Positions 7,987-18,218 of a DNA stretch of 64,000 bases are shown piece after piece; position 1 is the first letter of the stretch, and each line of letters starts with the position of its first letter. The stretch covers positions 111,464 to 175,463 of the forward strand of contig CAIYPP010000040.1 in the NCBI GenBank assembly GCA_903928115.1. Reading direction: 5' to 3'. The translations under genes and the position numbers were made by a program. A model generated the notes under the pieces. That model searched no databases and had not been told where the DNA came from. It saw only the letters and a program-made list of their open reading frames with translations. The stretch is from an uncultured Planctomycetota bacterium. GTDB lineage: Bacteria; Planctomycetota; UBA1135; GCA-002686595.

Positions 7987-10335
7987 ATGTTTTCCGCGTC
8001 GATCCTTTTGCTGGCTCAAGGCCTCCCGACGTCGGAGCCGCTCGCGCTGCACCCGCGCGCCCCGCACTTGCTCATCGAAGTGCCCGACATGGGCCGCATG
8101 CTCGACGCCTATCCACAGGCACCGGCGATGAGGCTTGTGCAAGACGAGCAAGCACAGCGTGCGTTCTCGGGCTTGAGCTCACAGTTGAACGTCGACATGA
8201 GCGCGAGCTTGTCTGCCGCGCTCTCGAGCCTCGGTTTCACACTTCCCGATGACGACTCGACGCTCGTGGATCTCGCTCGGCGTGCCACGCGCGTTTCGCT
8301 GTCGTACGCAACGCACGAGAGCGAAGCGGGCGAGCTGGCGCGAGAGCTGAAGCGGGTCCGCGAAGCGCAGCTCGAGGCGCTCGACATCGAAGAGGCGCTC
8401 GAAGGACACGCCGAGCTTGGCGAGGTGGAACTTCCCGAGGCGCTGCGGCTCGATCCGTGGCAGCAACCCTACGTACTTACCCACGACGGACGCTGGCTCG
8501 CACGCAGCCTCGGTTCCGACGCAGAGATTGGGGGACAGGGCTCGGCCCAAGACATCGGCGCTGAACTCGACGTCGAGAGTTGGCTGGAGAACGAGAGCGA
8601 GCGTCGACGCACGCTCTTGCTCGTAGCTGACTTCATCGATGATCCCACCGCAGCCGACTCGGCACAGATGCTGCTCGACAGCATGGGCGCCGAATCGGTG
8701 GGGGAGCCCAAGCCGTTCGCGCTTGCAGGTCGGCTCGGTGACCTGCGTGTGTTTGCAGCCAAGAAGCTCGATTCGACGTCGGCATGGATGTGGCGCGAAG
8801 GCCGTCGCGTTGTCGTCGGGCTCGGCGCCGCTCACGCGGAGGATGTCGCTCGTCGGTGCGAAGGAGCCGCAAGTCACTTCGCATCGCACGACGGTTGGCC
8901 GGAGCTCTCAAAGCTCGCGACAACCCAAGGCGTCACGGTGATTCGTGGCGCCATCGACACGGACTGGATGGCCGAGCTCGTCTCGAGCGCCATCGATCTT
9001 GGCGTCGCGACCTCGAGCGAGCCGCAGTTCTCCACGCCAACCCCGACCGTGTTCTCGATGAACTTGGTGGGAGATCGCTTCCACACGGACATGGTGCGAC
9101 CTGCGTCGACAACATCGAGTTGGTGGAGAGCGCTCGGAGCAGCCGCGCCGGATCCAAAGGCATGGGCGCTCATGCCGAAGGACGCGGCTGGATCCATGGT
9201 GGCGCGCGTGGACGCCAACGTGCTCGAGCAGCAGTTGCGTGCGCTCGTCGGTTTGGAAGGCGAAGGCGCGGCGCGTCTCGCCGCTCTCGAACAAGAGCTC
9301 GGCTTCAGCCTGAGTCGCGATGTCTTCGGCAGCATCGAAGGCAACCTCTCGCTCTTCGTGATGCCGATCGCTTCGATTGGGCTACCCAACGCTGTAGCCG
9401 TGGTCGACCTCAAGGACACCGCAGCGTTCGAGCGCGGGATGCAGGGACTTGCTCAGGCCTTCGCCAAGAACACCGACGGCCGCATGCAGCTGCGCACGGC
9501 GCGCTATCGCGAGATGCCGATGTGGACGTTCGAGCTCGAGCAAGCGGAGTCGAGCGCGCTTCCCTTCGAGATCTCGCCAACGATCGCGATCGCGGGTTCG
9601 CGCGCGATCCTCACGACCACCGCGCTCTTCGCGAAGCGCGAGATCAAGCGAGTGCTCGGCGAGGGCGAGGATGCAGCCAGCGCCAACCTTGGTGCGGAGC
9701 CCCTGCCCGAGGGCGTCACGATGTCGGGCTCGATGGATTGGCCGACGATGATCGCGAGCTTCTACAAGTCCCTGCGCGGAGCTGCGACCTTGGCGGGCAG
9801 CTTCGCGGACTTGCCGATCGATCTCGGCGCGCTGACGGCGGGCTTGCCGAACGAACCCGAGGTGTTCACGCGCTTCTTTGGTGTCACGCGCATGTGGGGG
9901 CGCCCGCTCGGGGATCGATACCACGTGCACATGGAGTCTTCCTTCGGCCCCGAGACATGGATGGGACTCGTCGGCTTCGGGGCCGCCGCCGTGCAGTCGA
10001 TGTCGACCTCGAAACCAGCGCCTCCTCCGAAGGAGGCGCCGGTGGAATCGGCACCGCCGCGGGGAGATCCCACCGCGATCACTCGCGAAGCGCTCGATCG
10101 CGTCGCCACACGCCTGCTTGTCTTCCAGCTCGACCGAGGCACCTATCCGGATGCGTTGAAGGAGCTTGCAGAGCCTTCCCCCAACTATCCGGAGGGCTAT
10201 CTCGATGGACAGCCGCTGCCGAGCGATGGGTGGGGGCGGGCTCTCTCCTACCGACGGGCGTCGGACGGCGAGTACAAGCTCTGGTCCGTCGGACCCGACG
10301 GAGTCGATGGGACCGCGGACGATGTCGCGCCTTGA
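7987..10335 (+). CDS. Large secreted protein with C-terminal GspG-like pseudopilin domain
   Basis: 782 residues with a short hydrophobic N-terminus (FSASILLLAQGL). The bulk is an alanine-, leucine- and glutamate-rich domain of unknown fold that resembles DUF3352-type planctomycete proteins. Residues from about 697 to 782 look like the periplasmic head of type II secretion major pseudopilins. A helix is followed by DRGTYPDALKEL, GYLDGQPLPSDGWGRAL, and the calcium-loop-like end YKLWSVGPDGVDGTADD. A shorter DPWQQPYV ... RSLGSDAEIGG segment near residue 155 repeats the theme. The usual N-terminal pilin helix is absent. Function unknown; periplasmic or cell-surface location inferred. Confidence 0.75.
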   Translation: MFSASILLLAQGLPTSEPLALHPRAPHLLIEVPDMGRMLDAYPQAPAMRLVQDEQAQRAFSGLSSQLNVDMSASLSAALSSLGFTLPDDDSTLVDLARRATRVSLSYATHESEAGELARELKRVREAQLEALDIEEALEGHAELGEVELPEALRLDPWQQPYVLTHDGRWLARSLGSDAEIGGQGSAQDIGAELDVESWLENESERRRTLLLVADFIDDPTAADSAQMLLDSMGAESVGEPKPFALAGRLGDLRVFAAKKLDSTSAWMWREGRRVVVGLGAAHAEDVARRCEGAASHFASHDGWPELSKLATTQGVTVIRGAIDTDWMAELVSSAIDLGVATSSEPQFSTPTPTVFSMNLVGDRFHTDMVRPASTTSSWWRALGAAAPDPKAWALMPKDAAGSMVARVDANVLEQQLRALVGLEGEGAARLAALEQELGFSLSRDVFGSIEGNLSLFVMPIASIGLPNAVAVVDLKDTAAFERGMQGLAQAFAKNTDGRMQLRTARYREMPMWTFELEQAESSALPFEISPTIAIAGSRAILTTTALFAKREIKRVLGEGEDAASANLGAEPLPEGVTMSGSMDWPTMIASFYKSLRGAATLAGSFADLPIDLGALTAGLPNEPEVFTRFFGVTRMWGRPLGDRYHVHMESSFGPETWMGLVGFGAAAVQSMSTSKPAPPPKEAPVESAPPRGDPTAITREALDRVATRLLVFQLDRGTYPDALKELAEPSPNYPEGYLDGQPLPSDGWGRALSYRRASDGEYKLWSVGPDGVDGTADDVAP

Positions 10336-10401
10336 ACCCTGCCGTGTCGTGATGCGCTGGGCCGTGCCGACCATGCCGCGCAAGCTCTGCGAGGTCGCGC
10401 C

Positions 10402-11088
10402 ATGAATGCGCATCGCGCCTTCAAGCGCGCGCGGCGCCGTGTGGGTGGTGCGATGCTGCGTCTCTGCGGCCCGCAGGCTCTCACGTGGCTCTCCGGGACG
10501 TGGACATACGACATCGCCGGTCTCGAGCACCTCGATCGCGAGCTCGAGCGCAAGGGCGCGCTGATCGCGATGTGGCACGGACGCATGGTCGTTCCGGTGC
10601 ATCCGTTTCGGGATCGCGGCTGGCATGTGCTCGTGAGCCCGAGCGAAGACGGCGACCTCTCCGAAGGAATGCTGCACCGCTTCGGATTCAAGGTCGTTCG
10701 GGGTTCGTCCAGCCGAGGCGGGGCTCGCGCGCTGCGCGAGCTGCTCGGCGTTCTCGATGCCGGAGGAGTGGTTGCGATAACGCCCGACGGTCCGCGCGGC
10801 CCGATGCACCATGTCAACCTCGGCCTCGCGTGGATGGCGCGTGCAACTGGCCGCTCGGTGCTGCCGTTTGGTTGCGTCGCCGATCGCGCCTGGCGGCTCT
10901 CGAGCTGGGATCGATTCACGCTTCCCAAGCCCAAGGCGCGCGTGGCGCTCACCTACGGCCCCGCAGTTGCCGTCTCTCGCGAAGGCGGCGATGCGGAGCT
11001 GGAGCGCGCGGCGAGCGCGATTCGCGAGGGACTGTTCGCCGCGGAGCGCGCGGGCTTCGCGCGGCTCGGCGTGGAGCCGGATTCTTGA
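10402..11088 (+). CDS. DUF374 lysophospholipid acyltransferase family protein
   Basis: 228 residues. The sequence has the DUF374 signature: LIAMWHGRMVVPVHPF near the N-terminus (the His motif in place of HxxxxD), VRGSSSRGGARALREL, and ITPDGPRGP. Relatives attach acyl chains during lipid A or lipopolysaccharide assembly in Gram-negative envelopes, so an outer-membrane lipid role is likely. It begins 66 bp after the large secreted protein, and its TGA overlaps the TTG start of the DUF72 gene. Confidence 0.85.
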   Translation: MNAHRAFKRARRRVGGAMLRLCGPQALTWLSGTWTYDIAGLEHLDRELERKGALIAMWHGRMVVPVHPFRDRGWHVLVSPSEDGDLSEGMLHRFGFKVVRGSSSRGGARALRELLGVLDAGGVVAITPDGPRGPMHHVNLGLAWMARATGRSVLPFGCVADRAWRLSSWDRFTLPKPKARVALTYGPAVAVSREGGDAELERAASAIREGLFAAERAGFARLGVEPDS

Positions 11089-11963
11089 TCCGCACCGGCA
11101 CAGCGGGCTGGTCCTACGCCGACTGGGAAGGCGTGGTGTATCCGCGCCACAAGGGCCCGTCGTTTCACCCGCTGCGCTATCTCTCGCACTACATCGAATG
11201 CGTGGAGGTCAACAGCACGTTTTACGCGCATCCGGCCCGCGACGTCGTCGCGGGCTGGTCGCGCGTGCTCGCAGGGCGGCCGAACTTCGTGATCACGGCG
11301 AAGGTCCACAAGGACTTCACTCACGCCGAGTCGCTCGCCGCGGATGCGGAGGTCGCCGCGCGTTCGTTTCTCGCGGCGCTCGAGCCGATCCTGACCTCGC
11401 AGCGACTCCGCGCGCTGCTCGCGCAGTTCCCGGTGACATTCCAGTACGGAGCGAGCGAGCTGCGGCGGCTTTCGCGCTTGCACGCGCTGTTCGGGTCGCT
11501 TCCTCTCGTGCTCGAGCTGCGCCACGCTAGCTGGTTCCAACCGCCGGCACTCAACGCCATCCGCGGCTTGGGATGTTCGCTCGCCCACATCGATCTCCCA
11601 GCTGCCTGGAATCATCCACCCACGTGGTTTCCTCCCGTCGGGGGCATCGGCTACCTGCGACTCCACGGCAGAAACAAGGCCGCTTGGTTTGATCCTCGTG
11701 CAGGTCGCGACCAGAAGTACGACTACCTCTACACCGAAGCGGAGGTGGGGGAGATCGCTGCGCGCACGCAGCGGATCGCGAAAGAGCACGACGAGACGTT
11801 CGTCATCACGAACAACCACTTCACAGGCAAGGCGCTCGTCAACGCGCTGCAGCTGATCGCACGGCTTCGAGGCCAACCCACACTCGCGCCCGCCGAACTC
11901 GCACACGTCTATCCCGAGCTGTCGCGCTGCACGCGCCACGGTGGCCAGCAGGAGCTGTTCTGA
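11085..11963 (+). CDS. DUF72 domain protein
   Basis: 292 residues from TTG 11085; the conserved sequence begins at IRTGTAGWSYADWEGVVYP, typical of the DUF72 TIM-barrel family. Other family motifs are VEVNSTFYAHP, FVITAKVHKDFTH, LELRHASW, GYLRLHGRN, and VITNNHFTGKALVNALQL. The biochemical activity of DUF72 proteins is not established. The TTG overlaps the stop of the preceding acyltransferase gene. The frame is open upstream, but that part is a shadow of the acyltransferase. Confidence 0.88.
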   Translation: MIRTGTAGWSYADWEGVVYPRHKGPSFHPLRYLSHYIECVEVNSTFYAHPARDVVAGWSRVLAGRPNFVITAKVHKDFTHAESLAADAEVAARSFLAALEPILTSQRLRALLAQFPVTFQYGASELRRLSRLHALFGSLPLVLELRHASWFQPPALNAIRGLGCSLAHIDLPAAWNHPPTWFPPVGGIGYLRLHGRNKAAWFDPRAGRDQKYDYLYTEAEVGEIAARTQRIAKEHDETFVITNNHFTGKALVNALQLIARLRGQPTLAPAELAHVYPELSRCTRHGGQQELF

Positions 11964-12003
11964 GCTCGGCGGCGCCTTGCTCCAGACTGCTGTCGGCGCT
12001 CGA

Positions 12004-13062
12004 ATGAACGCCATGGTATCGGTGTGCCGCAAGCTGGCCGTGATGGCGATCGCGAGCTTCGTGATCCTCTTGCTTGCGGAGCTTGTCGCGCGCGCAGCCG
12101 AGCCGGGCGAGTTCCGCTGGTACGACATGTCGCCGTACGAAAAGGTCGCCAACCTTCCGCACGTCCACCGACGGAGGGCGCGCGTGCAATGGGACGGCTC
12201 GTACTACGAAATCAACACGCGTGGCTGGCGCGGACCGGAGTTCGAGCCGAGCTATGCGTCCGACGAGCTGCGCGTGGTCGCGATTGGAGATTCGTGCACC
12301 TTTGGGAAGGCGGTCGAGGAGGCGGATAGCTGGCCTCGACAGCTCGAGCGCGAACTGCAGAGCCGTTTGGGGGCTGCGCGACGCGTGCGGGTCGCGAACT
12401 TGGGCGTGAACGGCTACTCGTCGCGGGACTACCTCGAGATCCTCAAGACGCAGGCGATCGAGGTCAAGCCGCATGTAGTCGTCGTCGGCTACTGCCTCAA
12501 CGACTTTCCCAACGCGCTCAAGCAGGTCGACGCCGCAGTGTTTCAAGGCAAGGAAAGCCTCCGAGCGCAGCTCTCCTGGGACATGCGCGAGCAGCTCGGT
12601 CGACTGGCGTTGTTCCGCTGGTTGCGCGCGAGCTACTACGAGTTTCGCCGCAGCGAAGACCTCGCCCAAGTCGAGCTTCTCGCCTCGCGCGTCGTCGGCG
12701 ACGCGGCGAACGCGACAGCTGGGATGGATGCGGAGCGACAGCGCGCGGAGGAAATGCGAGCAGTCTGCACCGGCGCCGGAGCCGAGCTCGTGACGATGCT
12801 CTTTCCCTACGAGAGTCAGGTGTACTTGGATACGGCGGTCGCGGGCCCCGGTCCGAAGCTGAAGGCGACGATGGAGTCCATCGACGTGCCGTTCCTCGAC
12901 CTCGCCAGCGTGTTTCGCGAGTCGCTGTCGACGAACGGAGAGTCGCAGCGCCTGTTCGTGCGCGGAGATCGCTATCACCCCAACGCCGAGGGCTACGCAC
13001 TCGTGGCGCGCAGTGTCGCCGCGCAGATTCTCGCGCGCGTTGCCGCGGACGAAGGGCGCTGA
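12004..13062 (+). CDS. SGNH/GDSL-type hydrolase with N-terminal membrane anchor
   Basis: 352 residues from ATG 12004. A hydrophobic segment (LAVMAIASFVILLLAELVA) near residues 10-28 is a signal anchor. SGNH blocks are visible: AIGDSCTFG (nucleophile Ser), NLGVNGYSS, GYCLNDF, and DRYHPNAEGY with the catalytic Asp and His. Such proteins hydrolyse or transfer ester groups on glycans or lipids. Its stop overlaps the ATG of the glycosyltransferase gene by one base, suggesting a joint role in envelope glycan work. An in-frame ATG at 12013 is an alternative start. Confidence 0.82.
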   Translation: MNAMVSVCRKLAVMAIASFVILLLAELVARAAEPGEFRWYDMSPYEKVANLPHVHRRRARVQWDGSYYEINTRGWRGPEFEPSYASDELRVVAIGDSCTFGKAVEEADSWPRQLERELQSRLGAARRVRVANLGVNGYSSRDYLEILKTQAIEVKPHVVVVGYCLNDFPNALKQVDAAVFQGKESLRAQLSWDMREQLGRLALFRWLRASYYEFRRSEDLAQVELLASRVVGDAANATAGMDAERQRAEEMRAVCTGAGAELVTMLFPYESQVYLDTAVAGPGPKLKATMESIDVPFLDLASVFRESLSTNGESQRLFVRGDRYHPNAEGYALVARSVAAQILARVAADEGR

Positions 13063-14552
13063 TGCTCTCGCAGGGGGCTCTCGTCGCCAGCCTCTTCGCG
13101 CTGGGCTGGCTCGCGGCGCTGGCGTTGCACCGCGCATGGCTGTTGGCTCGCTTTCGTCGGGCGAGGCCGCGGGCGTTCCCGGAGCCCGTGGATCTGCCCG
13201 CCGTCACCGTCCAGCTTCCGCTCTACAACGAGCCAAGCGTCGCATCACGTGCCATCGAAGCCCTCGCGACGCTCGACTATCCGAAGGACAAGCTGCGCAT
13301 CCAAGTCCTCGACGACTCGGATGACGACACGCGTTCCACGGTGGATCGAGACGTCGCGCGCTGGCGAGCGAGCGGCGTGCAGGTCGATGCCCTGCGCCGC
13401 ACGCATCGCGCCGGGTTCAAGGCCGGTGCTCTCGCGGAGGGACTCGCGCAGGTCCGCACGCCGCTCATCGCCATCTTCGACGCCGACTTCGTGCCCCCGC
13501 CGGGCTTCTTGCGCTCGCTGATCGGCGCTTTCGAGGATCCGCGTGTCGGAATGGTCCAAGCGCGATGGGAGCATCTCGAGCGCGATGCGACGCTGTTTTT
13601 GCGGGCACAGGCGACGTTGCTCGACGGCCACTTCGTGATCACGCATGCCGTGCGGCGTAGCGAAGGTCGTTTCACGCACTTCAATGGCACGGCAGGAATC
13701 TGGCGCACGCAGGCCATCGCCTCGTCGGGCGGCTGGGCAGGCGACACGCTGACCGAGGATCTCGACTTGTCGTATCGGGCGCAGCTCGCGGGCTGGCGTT
13801 TCGAGTATGCGGCGGAAGTGACGGTCCCAGCGGAGCTCCCGCCGACCATCCCAGCGTTCAAGACGCAACAGCGACGGTGGTCGCGCGGCACAGTTCAAGC
13901 AGCGCGCAAGCTCTTGCCATCGATCTGGCGCGCACGCATCCCTTTCGCCAGCAAGCTGGAATCCACGATCCACCTCGCGACGCACGGCGCGCATCCCGCG
14001 GTGTTGTTGCTCGGAGTTCTCGCTCCCTTTGCGGATGTGAGGCAGCTCGAGCACGGCGTGGCAGCGCTCGTCGTGTCGGTGCTCAGCGTGCTCTGGCTCT
14101 TCTACGAGCGCGCACAGGCGGCGCTCGGGCGCCCTTGGCTCCGGCGGGCACAAGACGCAGCCCTCGCCATCGTCTTGGGAGCTGGGATGAGCGCGACCCT
14201 GTCGCTTGCGGCGTTGCGCGGACTCGTTCCCGGCACGGGGATCTTTGAGCGCACTCCGAAGCGTGGTCGCGGAAGCCGAGACGGCGAGACAGCGAGGCTC
14301 GAAGTGTCGTTCTTGGTCGAGTTGCTGCTCGCAGCGCACGCGGCCTATGGCGCGTGGCTCGCGCTCGGAGCGGGTGCGTGGACATGGGCGCTGCTGCTCG
14401 CCGTGTACGCGCTCGGCTTCGGCTGGGTCGGAACACTCGCGCTTTCCGTAGCGGTGGAGCGCAGAATGCGCTCAGATTCCCCGACGACATGCGAACGAAC
14501 CTCGACTGGAACCGCATCGAGCTCATCACGCTCGACTGCTACGGCACGCTGA
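13062..14552 (+). CDS. Membrane glycosyltransferase, family 2 (processive beta-glycan synthase-like)
   Basis: 496 residues. An N-terminal membrane helix is followed by a GT2 catalytic domain: VQLPLYNE, QVLDDSDDDT, IFDADFVPPPG (DxD), FNGTAGIWR, LTEDLDLSYR, and QQRRWSRGT, the QxxRW motif of processive synthases. Four or more membrane helices follow. It resembles cellulose-synthase-like and glucomannan synthase-type enzymes; the product is not predictable. The last ~21 codons overlap the HAD gene in another frame, giving a low-complexity Ser/Thr/Arg tail. Confidence 0.85.
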   Translation: MLSQGALVASLFALGWLAALALHRAWLLARFRRARPRAFPEPVDLPAVTVQLPLYNEPSVASRAIEALATLDYPKDKLRIQVLDDSDDDTRSTVDRDVARWRASGVQVDALRRTHRAGFKAGALAEGLAQVRTPLIAIFDADFVPPPGFLRSLIGAFEDPRVGMVQARWEHLERDATLFLRAQATLLDGHFVITHAVRRSEGRFTHFNGTAGIWRTQAIASSGGWAGDTLTEDLDLSYRAQLAGWRFEYAAEVTVPAELPPTIPAFKTQQRRWSRGTVQAARKLLPSIWRARIPFASKLESTIHLATHGAHPAVLLLGVLAPFADVRQLEHGVAALVVSVLSVLWLFYERAQAALGRPWLRRAQDAALAIVLGAGMSATLSLAALRGLVPGTGIFERTPKRGRGSRDGETARLEVSFLVELLLAAHAAYGAWLALGAGAWTWALLLAVYALGFGWVGTLALSVAVERRMRSDSPTTCERTSTGTASSSSRSTATAR

Positions 14553-15169
14553 TCGACTGGTCCGGTGGTGTTCGGGCTGCCTGCGCCACGCTGGAGAGCC
14601 TGCGCGGCTGCGACCTAGAGCGCCTCGTGCACGACCGCGAAGCGCTCGATGAGCGTGAGGTGCTGCGGGGCTACGCGCCCTACTCGGTGAAGCTCGCTTC
14701 GAGCCTGCGTGAAGCGGCACAGCAGCAAGATCGTCAGACGACGCCGGAGGAAGAGCGCGCGTTCGTGGAGAGCATGGGCACGTGGCCGCCGTACGAGGAA
14801 GCTCGGGCTGCGCTGGAGCGGCTCTCGAAGCTGTATCAAGTCGCGGTGCTCTCGAACGTCGAGACGCGCGTCCTGCGCGCGAGCTTGGATCGGATCGGAA
14901 CGGACGTCGACTTCATCGTGACAGCCGAGCAGATCCGCTCGTACAAGCCGGCCCGTGCACACTTCGATGCCGCACTCGAGCGGAGCCAGCGCGACAAGTC
15001 GCGCGTGCTGCATGTCGGCGCGAGTTTGTTTCACGACGTTCGACCAGCGCTGGAGCTCGGCTGGAACGTGGCGTGGGTCAACCGCGAGGCGCGCCCCGTT
15101 CGATCGGACGCCGTTCCGACGTTCGAGGTGCGCAGCCTGATCGAGCTCTGCGAGGCGCTGCGCTGCTGA
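14489..15169 (+). CDS. Haloacid dehalogenase type II-like HAD hydrolase
   Basis: 226 residues from ATG 14489. HAD motifs are ITLDCYGTLIDW (nucleophile Asp), VAVLSNVE, SYKPARAHF (Lys), and HVGASLFHDVRPALELGWN (acidic motif IV). The layout with a small helical cap matches type II 2-haloacid dehalogenases, but many relatives are phosphatases, so the substrate is open. The start codon lies 64 bp inside the preceding glycosyltransferase gene. The frame extends further upstream, but conserved sequence begins at residue 10. Confidence 0.82.
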   Translation: MRTNLDWNRIELITLDCYGTLIDWSGGVRAACATLESLRGCDLERLVHDREALDEREVLRGYAPYSVKLASSLREAAQQQDRQTTPEEERAFVESMGTWPPYEEARAALERLSKLYQVAVLSNVETRVLRASLDRIGTDVDFIVTAEQIRSYKPARAHFDAALERSQRDKSRVLHVGASLFHDVRPALELGWNVAWVNREARPVRSDAVPTFEVRSLIELCEALRC

Positions 15170-15184
15170 GCGCACGGAGCGAGT

Positions 15185-16090
15185 GTGCGACGCGGATTTG
15201 GCGACGAGGCGCGCGAAGAGCTCGCGCGGGCGCGCTGGCTCGCGCTCGGCGCGAGCCTGTCGTTCTCGGGGATGTATGTTTGCGTCAAGCTGCTCTCGCC
15301 GGGCGTGTCCTCGTTCGAGGCACTTTTCGCCCGCAGCACGGTCGGCCTGTGCGTGTGTTGGTTCCTGCTGCGCCGTGCAGGGAGCGCTGCACGCTGGGGC
15401 TCATGGAAGCTCAACACAGCGCGCGCGGTGTGCGGCTTTCTTTCGATCGCTGGCCAGTTCGTCGCGCTGCACGAGGGCGCGTGTTCGCTCTCGACCGTGG
15501 CGTTTTTGCGCCATGCGGCGCCGGTGTGGATGCTGCTCTTCGTCGGACCGTTCCTGAACGAGTGGCCCGATCGGCGAGCGAAGCTGGCGGTCGCGATCGG
15601 AGTCGTCGGGACCCTCTTCGCCTTGCGGCCGCAAGGCGGTGAGACGACGTGGGGGCTCGCGGTCGCGGTCTCGGCGGGCTTCACCGCGGCGCTCGCGCTG
15701 CTTTCGGTGCGCAAGCTCACGGCGACGGACCACCCGCTCACCGTCGTCGCGTTCTTCATGGCCTTCGTCGCGCTGGTGACGACGCCGGTGGTCGTGACGC
15801 GCTGGCTGAGCCACGGCATTCAATGGACTCAGCGCGATCTCGGGCTCCTCGCCGCGACGGCGGTCCTCGGCACCCTCGGCCAGCTGCTCAACACACACGC
15901 GTATCGACATGGGAGGGCGGTCGCGATGGCCGTGACGGGCCTCTCGGAGGTTGTCTTCACGCTCCTGCTCGCGTGGACGATCGCTGGGGACGCGGTTCCG
16001 CCGTGGACGACGTTCGCGGGCGGAGGCGCGATCCTCGCCGCCGCGTGGCTGGCGACGCGTCCGAAGCCGCTGCCCGACGCGGGCGCCTAG
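15185..16090 (+). CDS. EamA/DMT family transporter
   Basis: 301 residues starting at GTG 15185, 16 bp after the HAD gene. About ten hydrophobic segments in two homologous halves fit the drug/metabolite transporter superfamily. GMYVCVKLLSPGVSSFEALFARS in the first half and LGTLGQLLNTHAYRHGRAVAMA in the second are typical EamA motifs. The substrate is unknown. Its end overlaps the convergent clpS by 4 bp. Confidence 0.85.
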   Translation: MRRGFGDEAREELARARWLALGASLSFSGMYVCVKLLSPGVSSFEALFARSTVGLCVCWFLLRRAGSAARWGSWKLNTARAVCGFLSIAGQFVALHEGACSLSTVAFLRHAAPVWMLLFVGPFLNEWPDRRAKLAVAIGVVGTLFALRPQGGETTWGLAVAVSAGFTAALALLSVRKLTATDHPLTVVAFFMAFVALVTTPVVVTRWLSHGIQWTQRDLGLLAATAVLGTLGQLLNTHAYRHGRAVAMAVTGLSEVVFTLLLAWTIAGDAVPPWTTFAGGGAILAAAWLATRPKPLPDAGA

Positions 16091-16398
16091 TCCGCAGGTT
16101 CCATCGTCGCGACGAGCGGATAGCCGCGCGGCCGCGCGAGGGAGCGGACTTGCTCGCAGTAGAGCTCGGCGTGCTCGAACGACGTCACGGCGACCAGCGC
16201 GCTGCCTTCGTTGTGCACCTCGTAAGTGAGGCGCACGGCCTCGGCTGCCGACTTCTTGAAGAGCGTGACGAGCAGGTGGATCACGAACTCGAACGTCGTG
16301 GTCTCGTCGTTGTGGAGGATCACCTTCCAACGCGGCGCGAGCCGCGTCTGACCGCGGACCTCGACGTCGGGCTCGACGGTGGTTTCGAGCGCCGCCAC
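16087..16398 (-). CDS. clpS: ATP-dependent Clp protease adaptor ClpS
   Basis: 103 residues, the usual length. WKVILHNDETTTFEFVIHLL contains the ND motif that binds N-degron substrates and the ClpA-contacting N-terminal region. FKKSAAEAVRLTYEVHNEGSA and VTSFEHAELYCEQ complete the domain. It delivers N-end-rule substrates to the ClpAP protease. It follows the cystathionine beta-synthase gene by 10 bp on the same strand. Confidence 0.93.
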   Translation of the reverse strand: MAALETTVEPDVEVRGQTRLAPRWKVILHNDETTTFEFVIHLLVTLFKKSAAEAVRLTYEVHNEGSALVAVTSFEHAELYCEQVRSLARPRGYPLVATMEPAD

Positions 16399-16408
16399 GG
16401 CGCGTCGC

Positions 16409-17773
<1,365 letters not shown>

Positions 17774-17812
17774 GGGAGAAGCTCCGGTGTCTTCGCGGGA
17801 GGGCGGGAGAGT

Positions 17813-18151
17813 CTAGGGTGCGGGTTCGGCGAGGACGATGCGGCCCTCGGGATCGGTCGAGACGGCGCAGCGCTTGAGCTTTTCGAAGCCGGGGAGCACG
17901 ACGCCGAGCGGCCCGAGGCGTGCCCCGCTGCGCAGGTCGTAGCGCCAGCAGTGCCACGGGCAGGTGACGGAGCCGCTTGCGACCGAACCCTCGAAGAGCG
18001 GACCTTCGAGGTGCGGGCAGAAAGCCTGCGCACAGAGCACGTCCTCGCCTTCGACGTACAGCGCCATCGCACCCCACGGCGTCTCGACGAAGCGCGGTCG
18101 TCGGGGATCGAGCTCCGCGCGCGTGAGGCCGGTGGCGAACGAGGAAGGCAT
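17813..18151 (-). CDS. Rieske 2Fe-2S domain protein
   Basis: 112 residues from ATG 18151. The Rieske ligands are clear: CPHLEGPLFEG (Cys, His) and CPWHCWRYDL (Cys, His), about 20 residues apart as in Rieske ferredoxins. It has no membrane helix, so it is probably a soluble ferredoxin-like electron carrier, for example for an oxygenase or nitrite-reductase-type system encoded elsewhere. It lies upstream of the cbs gene on the same strand. The open frame extends to 18337, but the additional sequence is not Rieske-like and overlaps the opposite RNase HIII gene. Confidence 0.82.
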   Translation of the reverse strand: MPSSFATGLTRAELDPRRPRFVETPWGAMALYVEGEDVLCAQAFCPHLEGPLFEGSVASGSVTCPWHCWRYDLRSGARLGPLGVVLPGFEKLKRCAVSTDPEGRIVLAEPAP

Positions 18152-18218
18152 CGGCGCAGAGTGTAGCCCGCGTGTGCGGCGCCTTTCGACCGTCGCTTCT
18201 GCGTGCCACAATCCCCGC

